64,000 bases of DNA from Odobenus rosmarus divergens (Eukaryota > Chordata > Mammalia > Carnivora > Odobenidae). Below the pieces are notes generated by a model. It did not search any database and was not told where the DNA came from. It was given only the letters and a program-made list of their open reading frames with translations. Made by a program: the position numbers and the translations under genes. Positions 43,441-55,116 of the stretch are shown in pieces; the stretch's first letter is position 1; each line of letters begins with the position of its first letter. The stretch lies in NCBI RefSeq assembly GCF_000321225.1, contig NW_004450583.1, forward strand, positions 2,035,800-2,099,799, written 5' to 3'.

Positions 43441-44028
43441 AAAGTATGCCTTGCGATCTGCATCCTGGCAGCTTCTGCACCACAGGGAAGGCCGACAAAG
43501 GTCAAAGATCACTGGTTACAGAACAGCCCAGGCAGTGAGGAACCTGCAAGAAAGCCCAGGGTGTGATGACAGAATCCTCTTCTGTCTTTCCTAGGCAGCC
43601 TGCCACTCCCTGTCTCCCTCAGGGGTCCCAGACCATGATACCCATCAGTGTGAACTCTGCAGGGGAGCTCTCAGTCCTATTTCAGGTCACCAGTGCACCT
43701 GTTCATTCTTCTCTGGGTCAAGCTGCTCTAGAAGCAGCCTTGCTCATGGCCACATCCTTGGCCTAGTTGGAAACTCTGAGGTCATAGGAGAGGTGGAGGC
43801 CCCTAGAATGAATCAGGGCCTGAAGACCCAGTGCAAGGTCAACAGGGGGGTACCTTCTCTATCCTATAAGGACGTACCTTACAAATAACAAAATGCAGAG
43901 GGAGCTGTATTGCTAAGCCTTATCTAGGTTAGGAGGGAGCACAGAAGATGTTTAATGAGATTGATGACTTAAAAAATGACCCCAAACAGTAATCATGTGG
44001 ATTTAATTTTTTAAAATTATATATAATG

Positions 44029-44230
44029 GGCGCCTCGGTGGCTCAGTTAGTTAAGCGACTGCCTTCGGCTCAGGTCATGATCCTGGAGTCCTGGGATCGA
44101 GTCCCACATCGGGCTCCCTGCTCAGCAGGGAGTCTGCTTCTCCCTCTGACCCTCTTCCCTCTTGTGCTCTCTATCTCTCATTCTCTCTCTCTCAAATAAA
44201 TAAATAAAATCTTTAAAAAAATAAATAAAT
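44029..44230 (+). mobile_element. Carnivore SINE in the L1 A-rich tail, 'ATCCTGGAGTCC' subfamily
   Basis: It is a full copy with a perfect 16-bp TSD, AAAATTATATATAATG, at 44013-44028 and 44231-44246. It inserted within the A/T-rich tail of the L1. Confidence 0.97.
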
Positions 44231-44646
44231 AAAATTATATATAATGTTTTATTTTACCTCCAGTATAGTTAACATACATTGTTACATTAGCTTTGGGTAT
44301 ACAATACAGTGATTCAACAATTCTATACATTACTCAGTGCTCACCAAGATAAGTGTGCTCTTAATCCCCTTCATCTATTTCATCCAACCACCCCCTCATC
44401 TCCCCTCTGAGAACCACTGGTCTGTTCTCTGTAGTTAAGAGTCTATTTCTTTCTTGGTTTGTCTCTCTCTCTTTTTTCCCCTTTGTTCATTTGTTTTGTT
44501 TCTTAAATTCCACATATGAGTGAAATCATATGGTATTTGTCTTTCTCGACTGACTTATTTCGCTTAGCATTAGATTCTCTAGCTCCATCCATGTTGTTAC
44601 AAATGGCAAGATTTCATTCTTTTTTATGGCTGAATAATATTCCATT

Positions 44647-44726
44647 ATCTATCTATCATCTATCTATCTATCTGTCTGTCTATCTATATCTATCTATCTA
44701 TCTATATCTATCTATCTATCTGTCTA
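44647..44726 (+). repeat. (TCTA)n tetranucleotide microsatellite
   Basis: TCTA units with a few TCTG and TATC interruptions occur at the point where the host L1 normally reads TGTATATATATACCA. The tract grew inside the L1 after insertion and is likely polymorphic. Confidence 0.92.
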
Positions 44727-44821
44727 CCATACCTTCTTTATCCATTCACCTATCAATGGACAGTGGTCTGCTTCCATAATTTGGCTATTGTAAATAATGC
44801 TGCAATAAACATGTGGCTTTA

Positions 44822-46822
44822 GTTTAAGCAAGGACAAGCTAGTGAGATTCCTTCTCACTGGCACCTCCTCGCATGGTGGGCCCCCAGGCACCATGTTACT
44901 ATAAGCGCAGTAGTAAGGCCAGCTGACTCGAACGCAGGCCTTTAGACTTCTAGGCCAGTGCCCTCTGCACAACTTGTGACCACTCTCCTCCCTCACCTTA
45001 GACAGAGTGGATTCAGGGCTTTTTCAGAGTTCCTCTTCTACCTGAGAGACCAAGTCATGATCCTTCCTTGCTGTAGGATGGCAGCAGTCTTCACTCTTTG
45101 CCCCAATTCTCTGTGCCCCACCTCACTAGCACAATCCATCGAAGCTACCACTTTAAGTCAGTTTCTACTCAGGAAGCCACATGGCTCCCAGCAGCCCATT
45201 GATTAAATCCATCCCCCTCCTAGGCTGGCCCTACTTTATACCCAATCTCAAGTTCTGGAGCCAAGATTGGGGATCTCTGATGCTGGGGCTCTGAGAGCCA
45301 TAAGTCCTGGTCCTTGCTCTGGAGGAGATTCTAATTTATATATAGAGAAGAGCACTCTACAGAGATGTTATGGGTCTACAAGAAGTACAGATGAAACACC
45401 ACGGGAGCACATTGCTTCTGACTGTGCACATCCAGGAAGGCTGATGAGTGAGGGGGCACCTAAGGGCAGAGATGGGGGAGGGGTATGGGTTGGCCAAGAA
45501 GGGGAATGGTGGGAGCAAATGTATGCGGGTGGGAATACTTCAAGAATGGGAAGGAGTGGGAGGAAAGATTACTGTGAAAAGATAGCACTGTCAGTGTGGG
45601 ACTGAATTCTGAGTGCAGGGGAGAGAAAGCTCTTTATACTACAGGGCTGGGCAGGTTCTCTGGCTGAAATGGAGCAGCTGAGGTCAGAAGCAGGGAGCCC
45701 AGGTGGATGCCTCTACTGGCCCAGGAATGAGCCCACTCCTCCTGGACTGGGGCAGGAGTGGGAAGGAAAAGATGGATGAAGGAAGCAAGAGAGAGGAGTC
45801 GAGGAGAAGCTGAAGACTGTCTGCAGTGGGCGAGGCCGGAGCACACATGGCCCTGAGAGAGTGGTTCTCCATGGAGCGGTGCATTTGGACATTGAGGGGG
45901 GTATTTTGTTGTGACAAGGCTGGCGTTTAGTGTGTGTGTTAGTGGGGCGGTGGGGACCAGGAGTGCTCTCTGCACACTGCAGTGTGTGGAACGGTCCCAT
46001 GCAATGGCGGGTTCTCCCACATCCCATGCAGCTTTTGAAAATCACAAGCAGGTTGCTGTGTACCTTACAAACCCAAAGGGGCACCATTCACTTACGTGAC
46101 GAAGTATATGGCTGTGCAGTGCCCATCTGCACAACTGTCAGGGAGGGCCTCGTCTTGCCCATGATCCTGGTGGAAAAATCTGTTTACGATGACCTGGGTT
46201 TAAACCTCGCTCAGTTTTACATATAAGCACAGAGTACTTTTGCATGGTTTTAATATATACTGAATTTTCTAGGAATGCAGCTCCTGTGATGTTGAGGGAG
46301 AAGTTGTGCTCTGTTCTGTATAGAACTTTAGCAAGAGTGGTTCACCATTCCAGAAACCGCCGCTCATGTGGGCGCATCAGTCAGGGCCCTTAGGTACCAG
46401 CACACCAGCAGCAGGAGGTACTGACAGCCCTCCCATCCTGTGGTTTTTATGTTTAGGTGCTAGTATTTGACTTCTTCATTGTTGCTGAGCATTTACATAT
46501 TGAAACACATATTATTTTATTATAACTTACTTTCCTTTGATTTCTCCTTTATGTAACAGTTGGGTCAATATATTGATTTTTTTGAAATTATGTGGATAGG
46601 TTGGTTATATTATTATCTTTGCTTTCCATCCTAGGATAGTAAATGGGGCATGACAAACCTGGTAATAAAAGGAGGCTCTGGGTCTGATGGGCCGAGAACC
46701 ATGGTTTTGAGAATCCAAACCTCAACAGCTTCTCCCGGAAGCCTCATCTGGCCATGTTACCCCTATGGCCTCACCTGAAGACTTCTTTTCTTCCTAAATG
46801 AAACCCTCTGTAATATCTCTTT
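44822..46822. other. Unassigned, mostly unique DNA
   Basis: Two kilobases without a clear repeat or gene. Frames of up to 128 codons on both strands overlap around 45630-46090 and look like chance. Confidence 0.4.
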
Positions 46823-46832
46823 TCCACTTTTT

Positions 46833-47029
46833 AAAAAAAGATTTTATTTATTTATTTGAGACAGAGAGAGAGAGAGAGAGTGTGTGTACAGGGGGAAGCG
46901 GCAGAGGGAGAGGGAGAAGCAGGCTCCCAGCTGAGCAGGGAGCCTGATGTAGGTCTCAATCCCAGGACCCCGGGGTCATGACCTGAGCCGAAGGCAGATG
47001 CTTGACTGACTGAGCCACCTAGGTGCCCC
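46833..47029 (-). mobile_element. Carnivore SINE, antisense
   Basis: AAAGATTTTATTTATTTATT start and 'GAGCCACCTAGGTGCCCC' end. A 10-bp duplication, TCCACTTTTT, lies at 46823-46832 and 47030-47039. Confidence 0.95.
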
Positions 47030-47476
47030 TCCACTTTTTTTTAATGATAATCTCAGAAACAATTTTTGTCAGTTATGTCCCAATAAACACATAAGCTCCC
47101 CAAAACAGCCTTGAAGTGATTGCCTTATATGGCCCTGAGCAGGCTCTGGAGGAAAGAGCACAAACTTGGCTTACTGACTGAAATGCACAAGTCGGGTGGT
47201 GAGGAGCCTCCTGCAGGTGAACACGAAAGAAGGGCATCCACGGCAGAGTAATGCAGAATCCAGAAAATCGCATCCCTCAGTGTGACAGAGCCGGGGCAAA
47301 ATGGAGACTCCAGACTCTAGAACCGAGATTTCACAGTAAGTCTCGTCAAAGTAAAGACCGATTCAGAAAAAAAAAAAAAAAGGTGGGAAATCGCTGAAAA
47401 ATCAAATCAGCTGCACAAATTCTGGGACCGCTGAAAAATAACTTATTGGAAGTCCAAAGATAAGACATGTTGAGGA
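47030..47476. other. Unassigned DNA between two SINEs
   Basis: There is no gene; an A homopolymer lies near 47368-47382. Confidence 0.45.
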
Positions 47477-47662
47477 ATGGGGGCACCTGGGTGGCTCAGT
47501 CAGTTAAGCGTCTGCCTTCAGCTCAGGTCATGATCCTGGGATCCTGGGATTGAGTCCCGCATTGGGCTCCCTGATCCGCGGGGAGTCTGCTTTTCCCTCT
47601 CCCCCTCACCCTGCTCATGCTCTCTCCACCCCAATAAATAAATAAAATCTTATAAAAAAAGA
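47477..47662 (+). mobile_element. Carnivore SINE
   Basis: It is a full copy with a shortened TC-rich part. The 15-bp TSD with one mismatch lies at 47462-47476 (AAGACATGTTGAGGA) and 47663-47677 (AAGACATGTTGAAGA). Confidence 0.95.
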
Positions 47663-48204
47663 AAGACATGTTGAAGACTAAAAAAAAAAAACAACGAACC
47701 TCCAATGCGGAGAGATGGTGGTTTCAAAGTGACCTCTGTGGGCAGAGAGGCATCTTTGTAAATGGGAAGCCCGGCCAAGTGTGGAGATGGGGTTTAGAGA
47801 AGTTAATGGATGATATAGTGCCATAAAGGGTGATTCAGGGAAGCTTGGCTCCTCCAGCAGTAAGTGCCATACTAGCCATATCTGGAGGACAACCACACAT
47901 TCCCACTGCAGGTCCTTGTGTCCTTACCCAAAGCAGACAATGGGCTCAGTCCCCGGAAGGAAGGAGGCAATGCTGGGGTCTCCCGTTATTTCTAGAGGCC
48001 CCCCACATGGATGCAATAATCCACTTCTTTAAAAAATTTAAAGAGAGCCAAAAAGAGAAGTGTTTAGGTCAGACATACTCAGCGCTTGTGGAAAGAAGGC
48101 TTTTTAGTATTGTGTGTATTTCAGTTCAGGGGAAGCATGAAACAAAACTCAATGGCGGTATAGTGGGTATCAAAATTCCTCAGGTAGTTGACATCATCAA
48201 TGGG

Positions 48205-48445
48205 GTTCGGGGTCTCAGGCGCCCGAGTTCACATTCTAGCTCCATCACTGTGTAGCTGGGTGACCTTGGGCAAGTTACTTAGCCTCTGTGTTCTTCAGTT
48301 TCCTCCCCTCTAAAATGGGCATAATGATATTACTTCACTGGATTGTGAAAATTAAAGGAGTTAATATGGTGTTGGAAGGTTCTTAGAACAGTGTAGGGCA
48401 TATGTAAGTGCTCAATATATGTGTATAATAGTTGTTATTCTTGCT
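48205..48445 (+). repeat. MIR
   Basis: 'GTGTAGCTGGGTGACCTTGG', 'CAGTTTCCTCCCCTCTAAAA' and 'GTAAGTGCTCAATATATGTG' give a nearly complete MIR. Confidence 0.85.
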
Positions 48446-49285
48446 CTTGAGAAAAGGGCCAAGTTTTATTAGCCCCCATCCCCTCCCTACTGATGAACCC
48501 ATGAAGGAAGTTTTGGGAACATAAATGAGGAGCTGGAAGGGGTGTAGACATGCCCCCTCCCCTTTTCAGAGAAGCCAGGGCATGGAGGTCAAGCGCCTTA
48601 GTCCCGGTTCTAAACCCACTGCTCAGACTAGTAAGTGCATTAGAAGCACAGAGTAGCCCCTTGGCCCCAAAGAGTCAGCTAGGTAGGGGACAAGGAGTGA
48701 CTGGGTCACTATGAGATTGGTGCCCCCCCCAAAACCTTTAGATTAGAGAGCATGGTGCTTGAGAGGGATACTTTCTCTAGTTTTAGCTCTTATGCATGAA
48801 CCATTGCTCTGTAGCAACCCTACCGAGGACTCTGATCCTGGAAGCAGGGGAAAGGGTGCCAAGATGGCGGCAGGAAATGAAACCCAGTGGTTCACAAAAG
48901 TCTGGCCTGAGAGAGCCTGGGTTCCCCAGGAGTGTCACCCTGCTTACCCTCTCTGCCTGTTTCTCCCCATGTAAATGTCTTAGAGGGATATCCAAGGGTT
49001 GGTGGGAGAGAACTGTAGGACTTTAGAACTGCAAAGGACCCCGGAGGTTATGGCAGATGCTGTCAGTGTCCACCCTATCCCCTTGCCCTTACCATGTCTG
49101 TGCTCCAAGCCTGACTTCCAGCTGCTGGTATCTGCGGTGCTTTGTCCGAGTCACTAGTGTGCCTTTACACAACAACCGGGAAGCAGTCCTCCACTAGTGA
49201 CCAACAGGACCATTGTGTAAATAACCTAGGGCTTTGGTCCAGTGGATAGGATAGCTCTGAGATACATGTTCTAGGTTGTCTTCCA
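48446..49285. other. Unassigned unique DNA
   Basis: No gene or repeat I can name. Confidence 0.45.
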
Positions 49286-49289
49286 GGGT

Positions 49290-49480
49290 TCCCCAGTGGG
49301 AGTGAGCTCCAGATACACACAGAGCTAACTTGCTTAATAACACACCCCTTGTTGGTCTCCTTCCCTTTGCTGATTCACTTCCCCACTCCTGGGGTCACTT
49401 CCCAAATAAACTACGTGCCCAAAGCCTCATCTCAGGGATTGCTTCTGCCACACTAAGGTGGAGGTTATCTGGTGAACCAC
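49290..49480. repeat. Possible end of an old LTR
   Basis: 'GCTGATTCACTTCCCCACTC' then 'GGGGTCACTTCCCAAATAAAC' and 'CTCATCTCAGGGATTGCTTC' resembles the poly(A)-signal end of an ancient LTR. The family is not resolved. Confidence 0.35.
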
Positions 49481-49734
49481 TTGGTGTTACCGAAGCAAGG
49501 TAACTGTCGTAACACACTTGCCCATGTGTACATGGTATAACAAGTGCCCATCTCGCAGGCTTGCTCACGCCCCAGAAAGAATCAGAACATTTGCATCATT
49601 AGGAAGAAGCTCCCTCCACCAGCTCAGGAAATGATCATCGCTCCATCCCCCTCCCCGGGAATCTTGTTGGAAGTAAAAGCCCTGTGACGAGACCCCCCTC
49701 TGTCTTCTCTTTCACCAGCCGTCTGTTCATAATA

Positions 49735-50135
49735 ACCCCACCCACGCACCCGAGCCTCTCTGACTTGATATTGCAGGACGCTGTCACTTGAAATTAATTG
49801 CAACTAATTAAAAATGATCCGGTTAGGACAATTGCACAATGGCGCTCCGGAGACCGCTTCATTCCCAAAGGTTTGGTGGCGTTTGTGGCTGCCGCAGCCC
49901 CAGCCACCCGGACGGGGCCATACATCATCATGTCATTTTACATTGTTATTTCTCTGAAAGCAGCAATTTAAAAGAGTCTCAGATGAACCTTGAGCAACTT
50001 TGCACTAAAAAGAAAAATGTTATTGTCCAAGATCTGTAAAATGTAACATATAGACTCAAAGAAGCCACTTGACGTGAAAAGCAGCCGTAAGTTTGTGCTG
50101 CGATTTGCATATAATATATAATGTTGTAGTAGAAG
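49735..50135. promoter_or_regulatory. Candidate conserved non-coding element
   Basis: A repeat-free block includes TAATTG (49795-49800) and TAATTA (49805-49810) separated by four bases, an 'ACAATGGCGC' and a GC-rich centre with CpGs. Long AT-rich text follows ('TTTACATTGTTATTTCTC', 'AGCAATTTAAAAGAG'). Composition suggests a regulatory element; conservation is untested. Confidence 0.45.
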
Positions 50136-51390
50136 GAGCCACAAAGCAGGCAGTGGCTGTGAAGCATCGATCCTCAGCTTCTTTGTTCAAACTGGGTCAC
50201 CTACTGTTGCTGGTTATTATTTTATCACAGCCATTCCTCATGTAAGGTGACAGGACAGCATCTAACCCCCTGGGTTCTAGGGACTGCCACCCCTCCTCCT
50301 TATTTAGTGGGAGACCTAGGGTCCTCCTTGATTCTGATTCTGGTGGCATTGCAAATCCCACGTTGGTGCTGCCAGTTTCCAAGTACATCCCAGGAGTGGC
50401 AGTCCTGTTAGGACAAGAGGCACTTCTCAGGCTTGGGCGAGGCCCAGTAAACTGGGAGTTGAGGTCACAAGCCCTGTGAAGCAGCCTAGCAGCCCCCATA
50501 CCTCATTTCAAGGGCGCCCAGACAGCTGAGTGCATTTTGGCCCTATGTCCTTGAGCTACAAGCCTCTCTTGTCAGGCCACCTGCTGCCCCAGCTCACTTC
50601 TGTGGTCTCTGCATCACCCTCCAAATCTCTCCGCATCAACAGGGCAGGGGAGGATCAGGCATTTGAACAGAAAGGGGTATGTCAGAAAAGCATCTTGCAA
50701 AATTATTGTTTCTAATGCTCTGGGTTTTTTCCTGCAAGTAAGAACAAGAGGCGACTTTAAAGGGTGTCAACAAAAATAAGATACCTCTGCAAAACAGAAA
50801 TTTTTAATTCAAAAATTAAAAATCAAAGCCTTTAAAGGTCCAGGAGAAATATAAAAGACTGCACAGGGAAGGTGAAAGGGGAAGAAATAGCAAGCAGGTA
50901 GGCACAGAAATTTTATGTGATTACTAAAATTTGGTTCTGGGCTTCCTGGAGTCCAAAGCAAGAAAGGAAAATAGGAAAAGTGATTAATTACAAACATCAC
51001 ATAGTCCTTAAAGAAAAAGCAGACCAGCTCCTTAGAAAAAATAATGCTGTTTTTTTTTTTTTGCATGGATCTAATGTGGATCATGCAGAGGTCAACATCC
51101 TCCACAACATCCTCACTGTTAAGTCAGGGGTGAGGCTTGTGAAGGCCCCTGCATTGGAAATCGGGGCCTTGACCTGGTGAAGGCACCTCTCTGGGAGATC
51201 CAGAAGGTGTGGATCAAATGTGCAATCCACCAATGACTGGCTTCATTCAGGAACAACACACAGATACTGGAAGAATGCAAGGACCAACTCCAACCTCATC
51301 TCCAAATTGTTCTCCATGCACAGGGTTTCTTTCAGCACTCAGACTGAGGCTCTGGTTTCCAACAAAGACCTGGAATGCAGGTTTTGCCTG
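50136..51390. other. Unassigned DNA
   Basis: No gene or clear repeat is recognised; there is a T homopolymer near 51050-51062. Confidence 0.4.
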
Positions 51391-51394
51391 TGCC

Positions 51395-51740
51395 TGAGAA
51401 GCAGATCTAGATATATAAATCATAGCATGTCTGTATAGTGGAACACTGTGCGGCCATCAACGGGAACAAGGAGATGACATGTGGTGCTGGAAAAAGTTGT
51501 GTAAGGTGCATTATAAGGTGAAAAAAGTGGGTTGCACAACAGTAGGTATTGTGGTATTGTGTGATTCTGCTCGTATTAAAAATTAAATAATAAAACAACA
51601 TATGGGCATAGAAAATTTCCGGAAGGATTCATAAGAAATTGGTGACAGTATGTAACCTTAGGGGAGAGGGAATTTTATAGTTTAGCTACCCCCTCCTTAC
51701 GATAATTATGTATTCCTTTTGGATTTAAAAAGTTATTTTG
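51395..51740 (+). mobile_element. Ancient L1 3' fragment
   Basis: 'CTGTATAGTGGAACACTGTG' and 'CGTATTAAAAATTAAATAAT' resemble degenerate L1M 3' ends in sense orientation. Confidence 0.5.
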
Positions 51741-51755
51741 AAAAGGGGAATCAAG

Positions 51756-51950
51756 GGCACCTGGGTGGCTCAGTTGGTTAAGCGTCTGCCTTCGTCTCAG
51801 GTCATGATCCCAGGGTCTTGGGATCGAGCCTCCCGTTGGGCTCCCTGGTCAGAGTGGAGTCTGCTTCTCTGTCTTCCTCTGAGGCTCCCCCTGCTTCTGT
51901 TCTCTCTCTCTCTAGCTCTCTCTCTCTCAAATAAATAAAATCTTAAAAAA
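51756..51950 (+). mobile_element. Carnivore SINE
   Basis: It is a full copy with a 15-bp TSD and one mismatch: AAAAGGGGAATCAAG (51741-51755) and AAAAGGTGAATCAAG (51951-51965). Confidence 0.95.
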
Positions 51951-51965
51951 AAAAGGTGAATCAAG

Positions 51966-53535
51966 AAAACAATACAGTTATGTTAAGAGGAGTGAAGCAG
52001 ATCAGTTTTACTGGAAGAGTAAGATGGGAAGAGAAAGTCTGGATAAATATAGATTTAATGTTTAAAAGGGGCTGCTTTGGGGAGGTAAGATTATAGCAGA
52101 CTTTCACTTTCAAGTTAATCATTTCTGCAACATTTTTGTAATAAGTAGCTATTTCTTTTATAATAAATTAAAAAAACCCATTTTATGTCAATCTAGGGGA
52201 CTGTCGGGTTGACTGCCTTTTATGAATATTAAGAGGCCTAATCAAGACTTATCCAAATGAATGGTCACCCTACCTCTGTCGGGCAGTGGGCCAGAAAAGA
52301 ATCTGCAAGCAAGACAAGCATTTTTCCTAAGGAAGCAGTTGGCTGTCTATTCTGGCACACAAATGAATGAATGATCTTGACATTAACATTCTGGCCTCAC
52401 AGAGCACCAATGCTCGCCTGGGAAGGTGCTTATGGCACAATCCAGAGGCTGTTGTGCTTTTGAAAAAAAAAAGGGCACTTAAAAATTGCTGTTGTTTCAT
52501 AGTAGGATACGTTTGAACTATTAATTTTTCACAATTCTGGCTATTTCCTTCCCTTTGTCTGTCGCCAATGCCCTCGCCCTCCTAGCTAGCCTGTTCTCTG
52601 CTGTGTACCTCAGGGAAGAGATGGGACAGGGAAAGAAACAAAGGCTCATCCTGGCTTTTGACTTTGAAAAGCTTAGGGAAAGGGACCCGGGGAGAGAAAA
52701 AATAACCATCAGAGAGAATATCTCACTCCCGAGATTAGAAAATGGGCAAGTGGGAGGATCAGAGCTGTGTGTGGTGTGAGGATGGGGGCCAGCCTTGGAG
52801 GAACAGAGGCAGCATCCAGAGAATTCTGAGCTTCTACTTGGAGAAGCTGAATCAGCAGCCCAGGTCCACAGTGTCCATCTAAGGGCTGGGATGCGGATCA
52901 AGAAAGGCCTGGAACTCTGTAGGGCTTCAGGAGAGGGCTACCTCCCTCTACTTCCTCTCTGCACCTGCTTTGGTCTTTTATCTCAGCATCACCAAATATC
53001 TTTCCCAGCTCCTGTCTGGATGGTTGAACACGATTAATTGTCCTTGATTTGACACCCAGAGCCAGAGTGACTTCTTTCTCAGGTCTCCACCCCTTGTTTC
53101 TGAGGCCGTCTGTGATTGGCCCAGCTTGGATCACGTGCCCATCCCCCCCGCCCCCCCCGTATCTCCGCACCAATCTGCTGTTCTTGGGGGCTGAGGTCTC
53201 TGTTGCAACCACATTTGGGGCCACTTTTCCCCTCATCCCACTCTGTTTTCCTAGTTTCCCCTCACCCCACTCTTTTCCTCCTGAGAACGCTGCCCAATAA
53301 ACCTTCTGCGTGTAACTTCCCATCACTTCAGTGTCTATTTCCAATCTAAGACACTCACCTTGCAGACTCTGGGTACCTACAGAATATCTGGAGTCAGCAG
53401 TAAGGGCTGTGGTCACTCACCTGTCTGCAAAGTGAGGCCCTGGAGAGCGATGGAGCTCCAGACACCATTCCCAGCACCAGACAGTGTGAGGCTGAGGCTT
53501 TCCTGGAAAGAAACTTAGCACTGGAACTTCGCACT
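51966..53535. other. Unassigned DNA with one old repeat piece
   Basis: No gene is supported. Around 52985-53160 the text resembles the unresolved repeat at 728-1097. A C-rich run (C8 G C8) lies near 53142-53158. Open frames up to 172 codons (52898-53416, minus) are low-complexity shadows. Confidence 0.4.
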
Positions 53536-53539
53536 GGAA

Positions 53540-53745
53540 TGAAACTTAGGAAGCCCTGGGTTCTGCCACTGGTGAGCTTGGTGCCTCGGCAAGCCTCTTA
53601 ACTGGTCTGACTCACAGGATCTCAAATGCAGATCAAGGAATCCCACCCCACAGGGTTAATTCGAAGTTCACAAAAAGGTTCTAAGTAAATGGGCCTCAAA
53701 CAGTGCTTGGCACAGAGTAGAAATATTATACATATGTAGAACAGT
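53540..53745 (+). repeat. MIR
   Basis: 'GGGTTCTGCCACTGGTGAGC' and 'CAGTGCTTGGCACAGAGTAG' mark the start and end. Confidence 0.65.
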
Positions 53746-53994
53746 TTGGCTTTCAGAGCTTCCTGCCCCTGGTCATCTACCTGCCTCCCTCTATCCCCAC
53801 ACCCTGTCTACCCTTTCATACCAGACTGGGTGAGGCCATGAGCAGAAGGGCCACACGATCTCCACCAGGAAACCAGCTTCCTGAACTGATTATTACCTTG
53901 TTAGGCTCTCCACCGGGATTTTGTAGATGCTGAAATGTAAGTCACATTAAGTTCTATTAAAAGATAAGTCATATTAAATTTTGTTTTCTGCTCA

Positions 53995-54460
53995 AAAGGT
54001 TTCCCGTCCCACTCAGTGTCTAACATTATGGCCCCTATTATCTTTTTTGGACCTTTTCTGCTATTCATCTCTCTCATTTTCTCCAGCCACGTTGGTCTCC
54101 TAGCTGTGTGTTAAACACACTAGACATACTCCTACCCCAGGGCCTTTGCACTTGTTGCACCCTCTTCCTAGACATTCTTCCACCTGACTCACTCTCTCAC
54201 ATCTTCAGGTTCTTACACAAAGGTCGGTGAGACATCCCCATCCCCATTTAAAATAGCAAAACTCCCTCAACACTGCCTAGCCCCTCTCCACTTTAGAACT
54301 TGTTATAATCTGACATGAATTTCATGAATTCACTGCTTTTCTTACTCTATTGAAATATAGAGGACAGGGATTTTTGCCTGTTTTATTCTCAACTATATCC
54401 ACAACAGTATCTAGCATGAAATATATGCTCAATATATTTTTGTTAAATGAATGAGTGAAC
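53995..54460 (+). repeat. L2 LINE, 3' part
   Basis: 'CCCCAGGGCCTTTGCACTTG', 'CTTCAGGTTCTTACACAAA' and the end 'GTTAAATGAATGAGTGAA' follow the L2 3' order over more than 400 bases. Confidence 0.8.
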
Positions 54461-54629
54461 ATGTTTGTATGCTTTACAAGCAGGTGAGACTAAACAGAGA
54501 AAATCCACTAGTGAGACCAATGACGAATTGATGCCAGCCACGGGAACGGAGGACCAAAAGGTCCCAAGCATGGCTAGAATCGCTGAAGTTCCCGGCCAGG
54601 CCAAAGAAATGTCTAGGCTCTCCCCTGCC

Positions 54630-54735
54630 ACCCCAGCCAGGCAGCTTCTTGAGGACAGGGGCTGTCTATTAGCTAAGTGTCCAGCTCAGTCCCTGGCATG
54701 CGGCAGGTACTCAATCGATGTTTGCTGAATGTACC
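54630..54735 (+). repeat. L2 LINE 3' end fragment
   Basis: 'CTTCTTGAGGACAGGGGCTG' and 'GGTACTCAATCGATGTTTGC' match the L2 terminus. Confidence 0.75.
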
Positions 54736-54856
54736 AATGCACCAAGGTGCTGGTGGCTGAGGGGAAGTGGTCTGCACCTCCAGGCACCTTTAGGGAAAAG
54801 GCATCTTTAGTTGATGACATATTCATTTGCTTCTTACCTCAGCCCTTGGCATTGGC

Positions 54857-55116
54857 CAATGTTTCTCAAAGTGTGTTCTCCAGAACCTCGGCGCTAATAG
54901 GTGTTAGGTAGAAGAAGGGTCCTGTTGTCAAACACATCTGGGAAATCCTGGATTAAATAAAGTTAAACAGGTTTCCTGACTTCCTGAAGAATCTTTAATA
55001 TGCAAATATAAATTATAAATCCAAGAGGGTGCTTATGTTTTGAAAGCTTACCTGATCATGCAGCTCATTTTTCAAGGAGAACAAGGATTTCACAGACTGC
55101 TGTTTGGGAAACACTG
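54857..55116. mobile_element. hAT-type (MER1-class) non-autonomous DNA transposon
   Basis: The left end CAATGTTTCTCAAAGTGTG and right end GCTGTTTGGGAAACACTG are imperfect inverted repeats of the hAT/Charlie type (CAGTG..TTCTCAAA). The length of about 260 bases and lack of coding capacity suggest a deletion derivative. The expected 8-bp target duplication is not convincingly preserved. Confidence 0.6.

Larger units (their letters stand above)
44006..44809 (-). mobile_element. 5'-truncated L1 3' end, antisense, split by a SINE
   Basis: The carnivore L1 3'UTR reads backwards: 'GTATACAATACAGTGATTC', 'TTCTTAAATTCCACATATG', 'TTTTATGGCTGAATAATATT', 'AATAATGCTGCAATAAAC'. Probable 12-bp TSD with one mismatch: CATGTGGATTTA at 43994-44005 and CATGTGGCTTTA at 44810-44821. 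It hosts a SINE and a (TCTA)n tract. Confidence 0.85.

Noticed and set aside
42827..43498. 223-codon minus-strand open frame
   Set aside because: Much of its length is antisense SINE (43169-43378) and MER5-like sequence; no domain remains.
52898..53416. 172-codon minus-strand open frame
   Set aside because: It reads through old repeat and C-rich DNA as glycine-rich low complexity, with no domain.
54857..55116. 8-bp target duplication expected for a hAT element
   Set aside because: The flanking octamers (GCATTGGC and GCATAACG) agree in only four positions, so I did not claim one.
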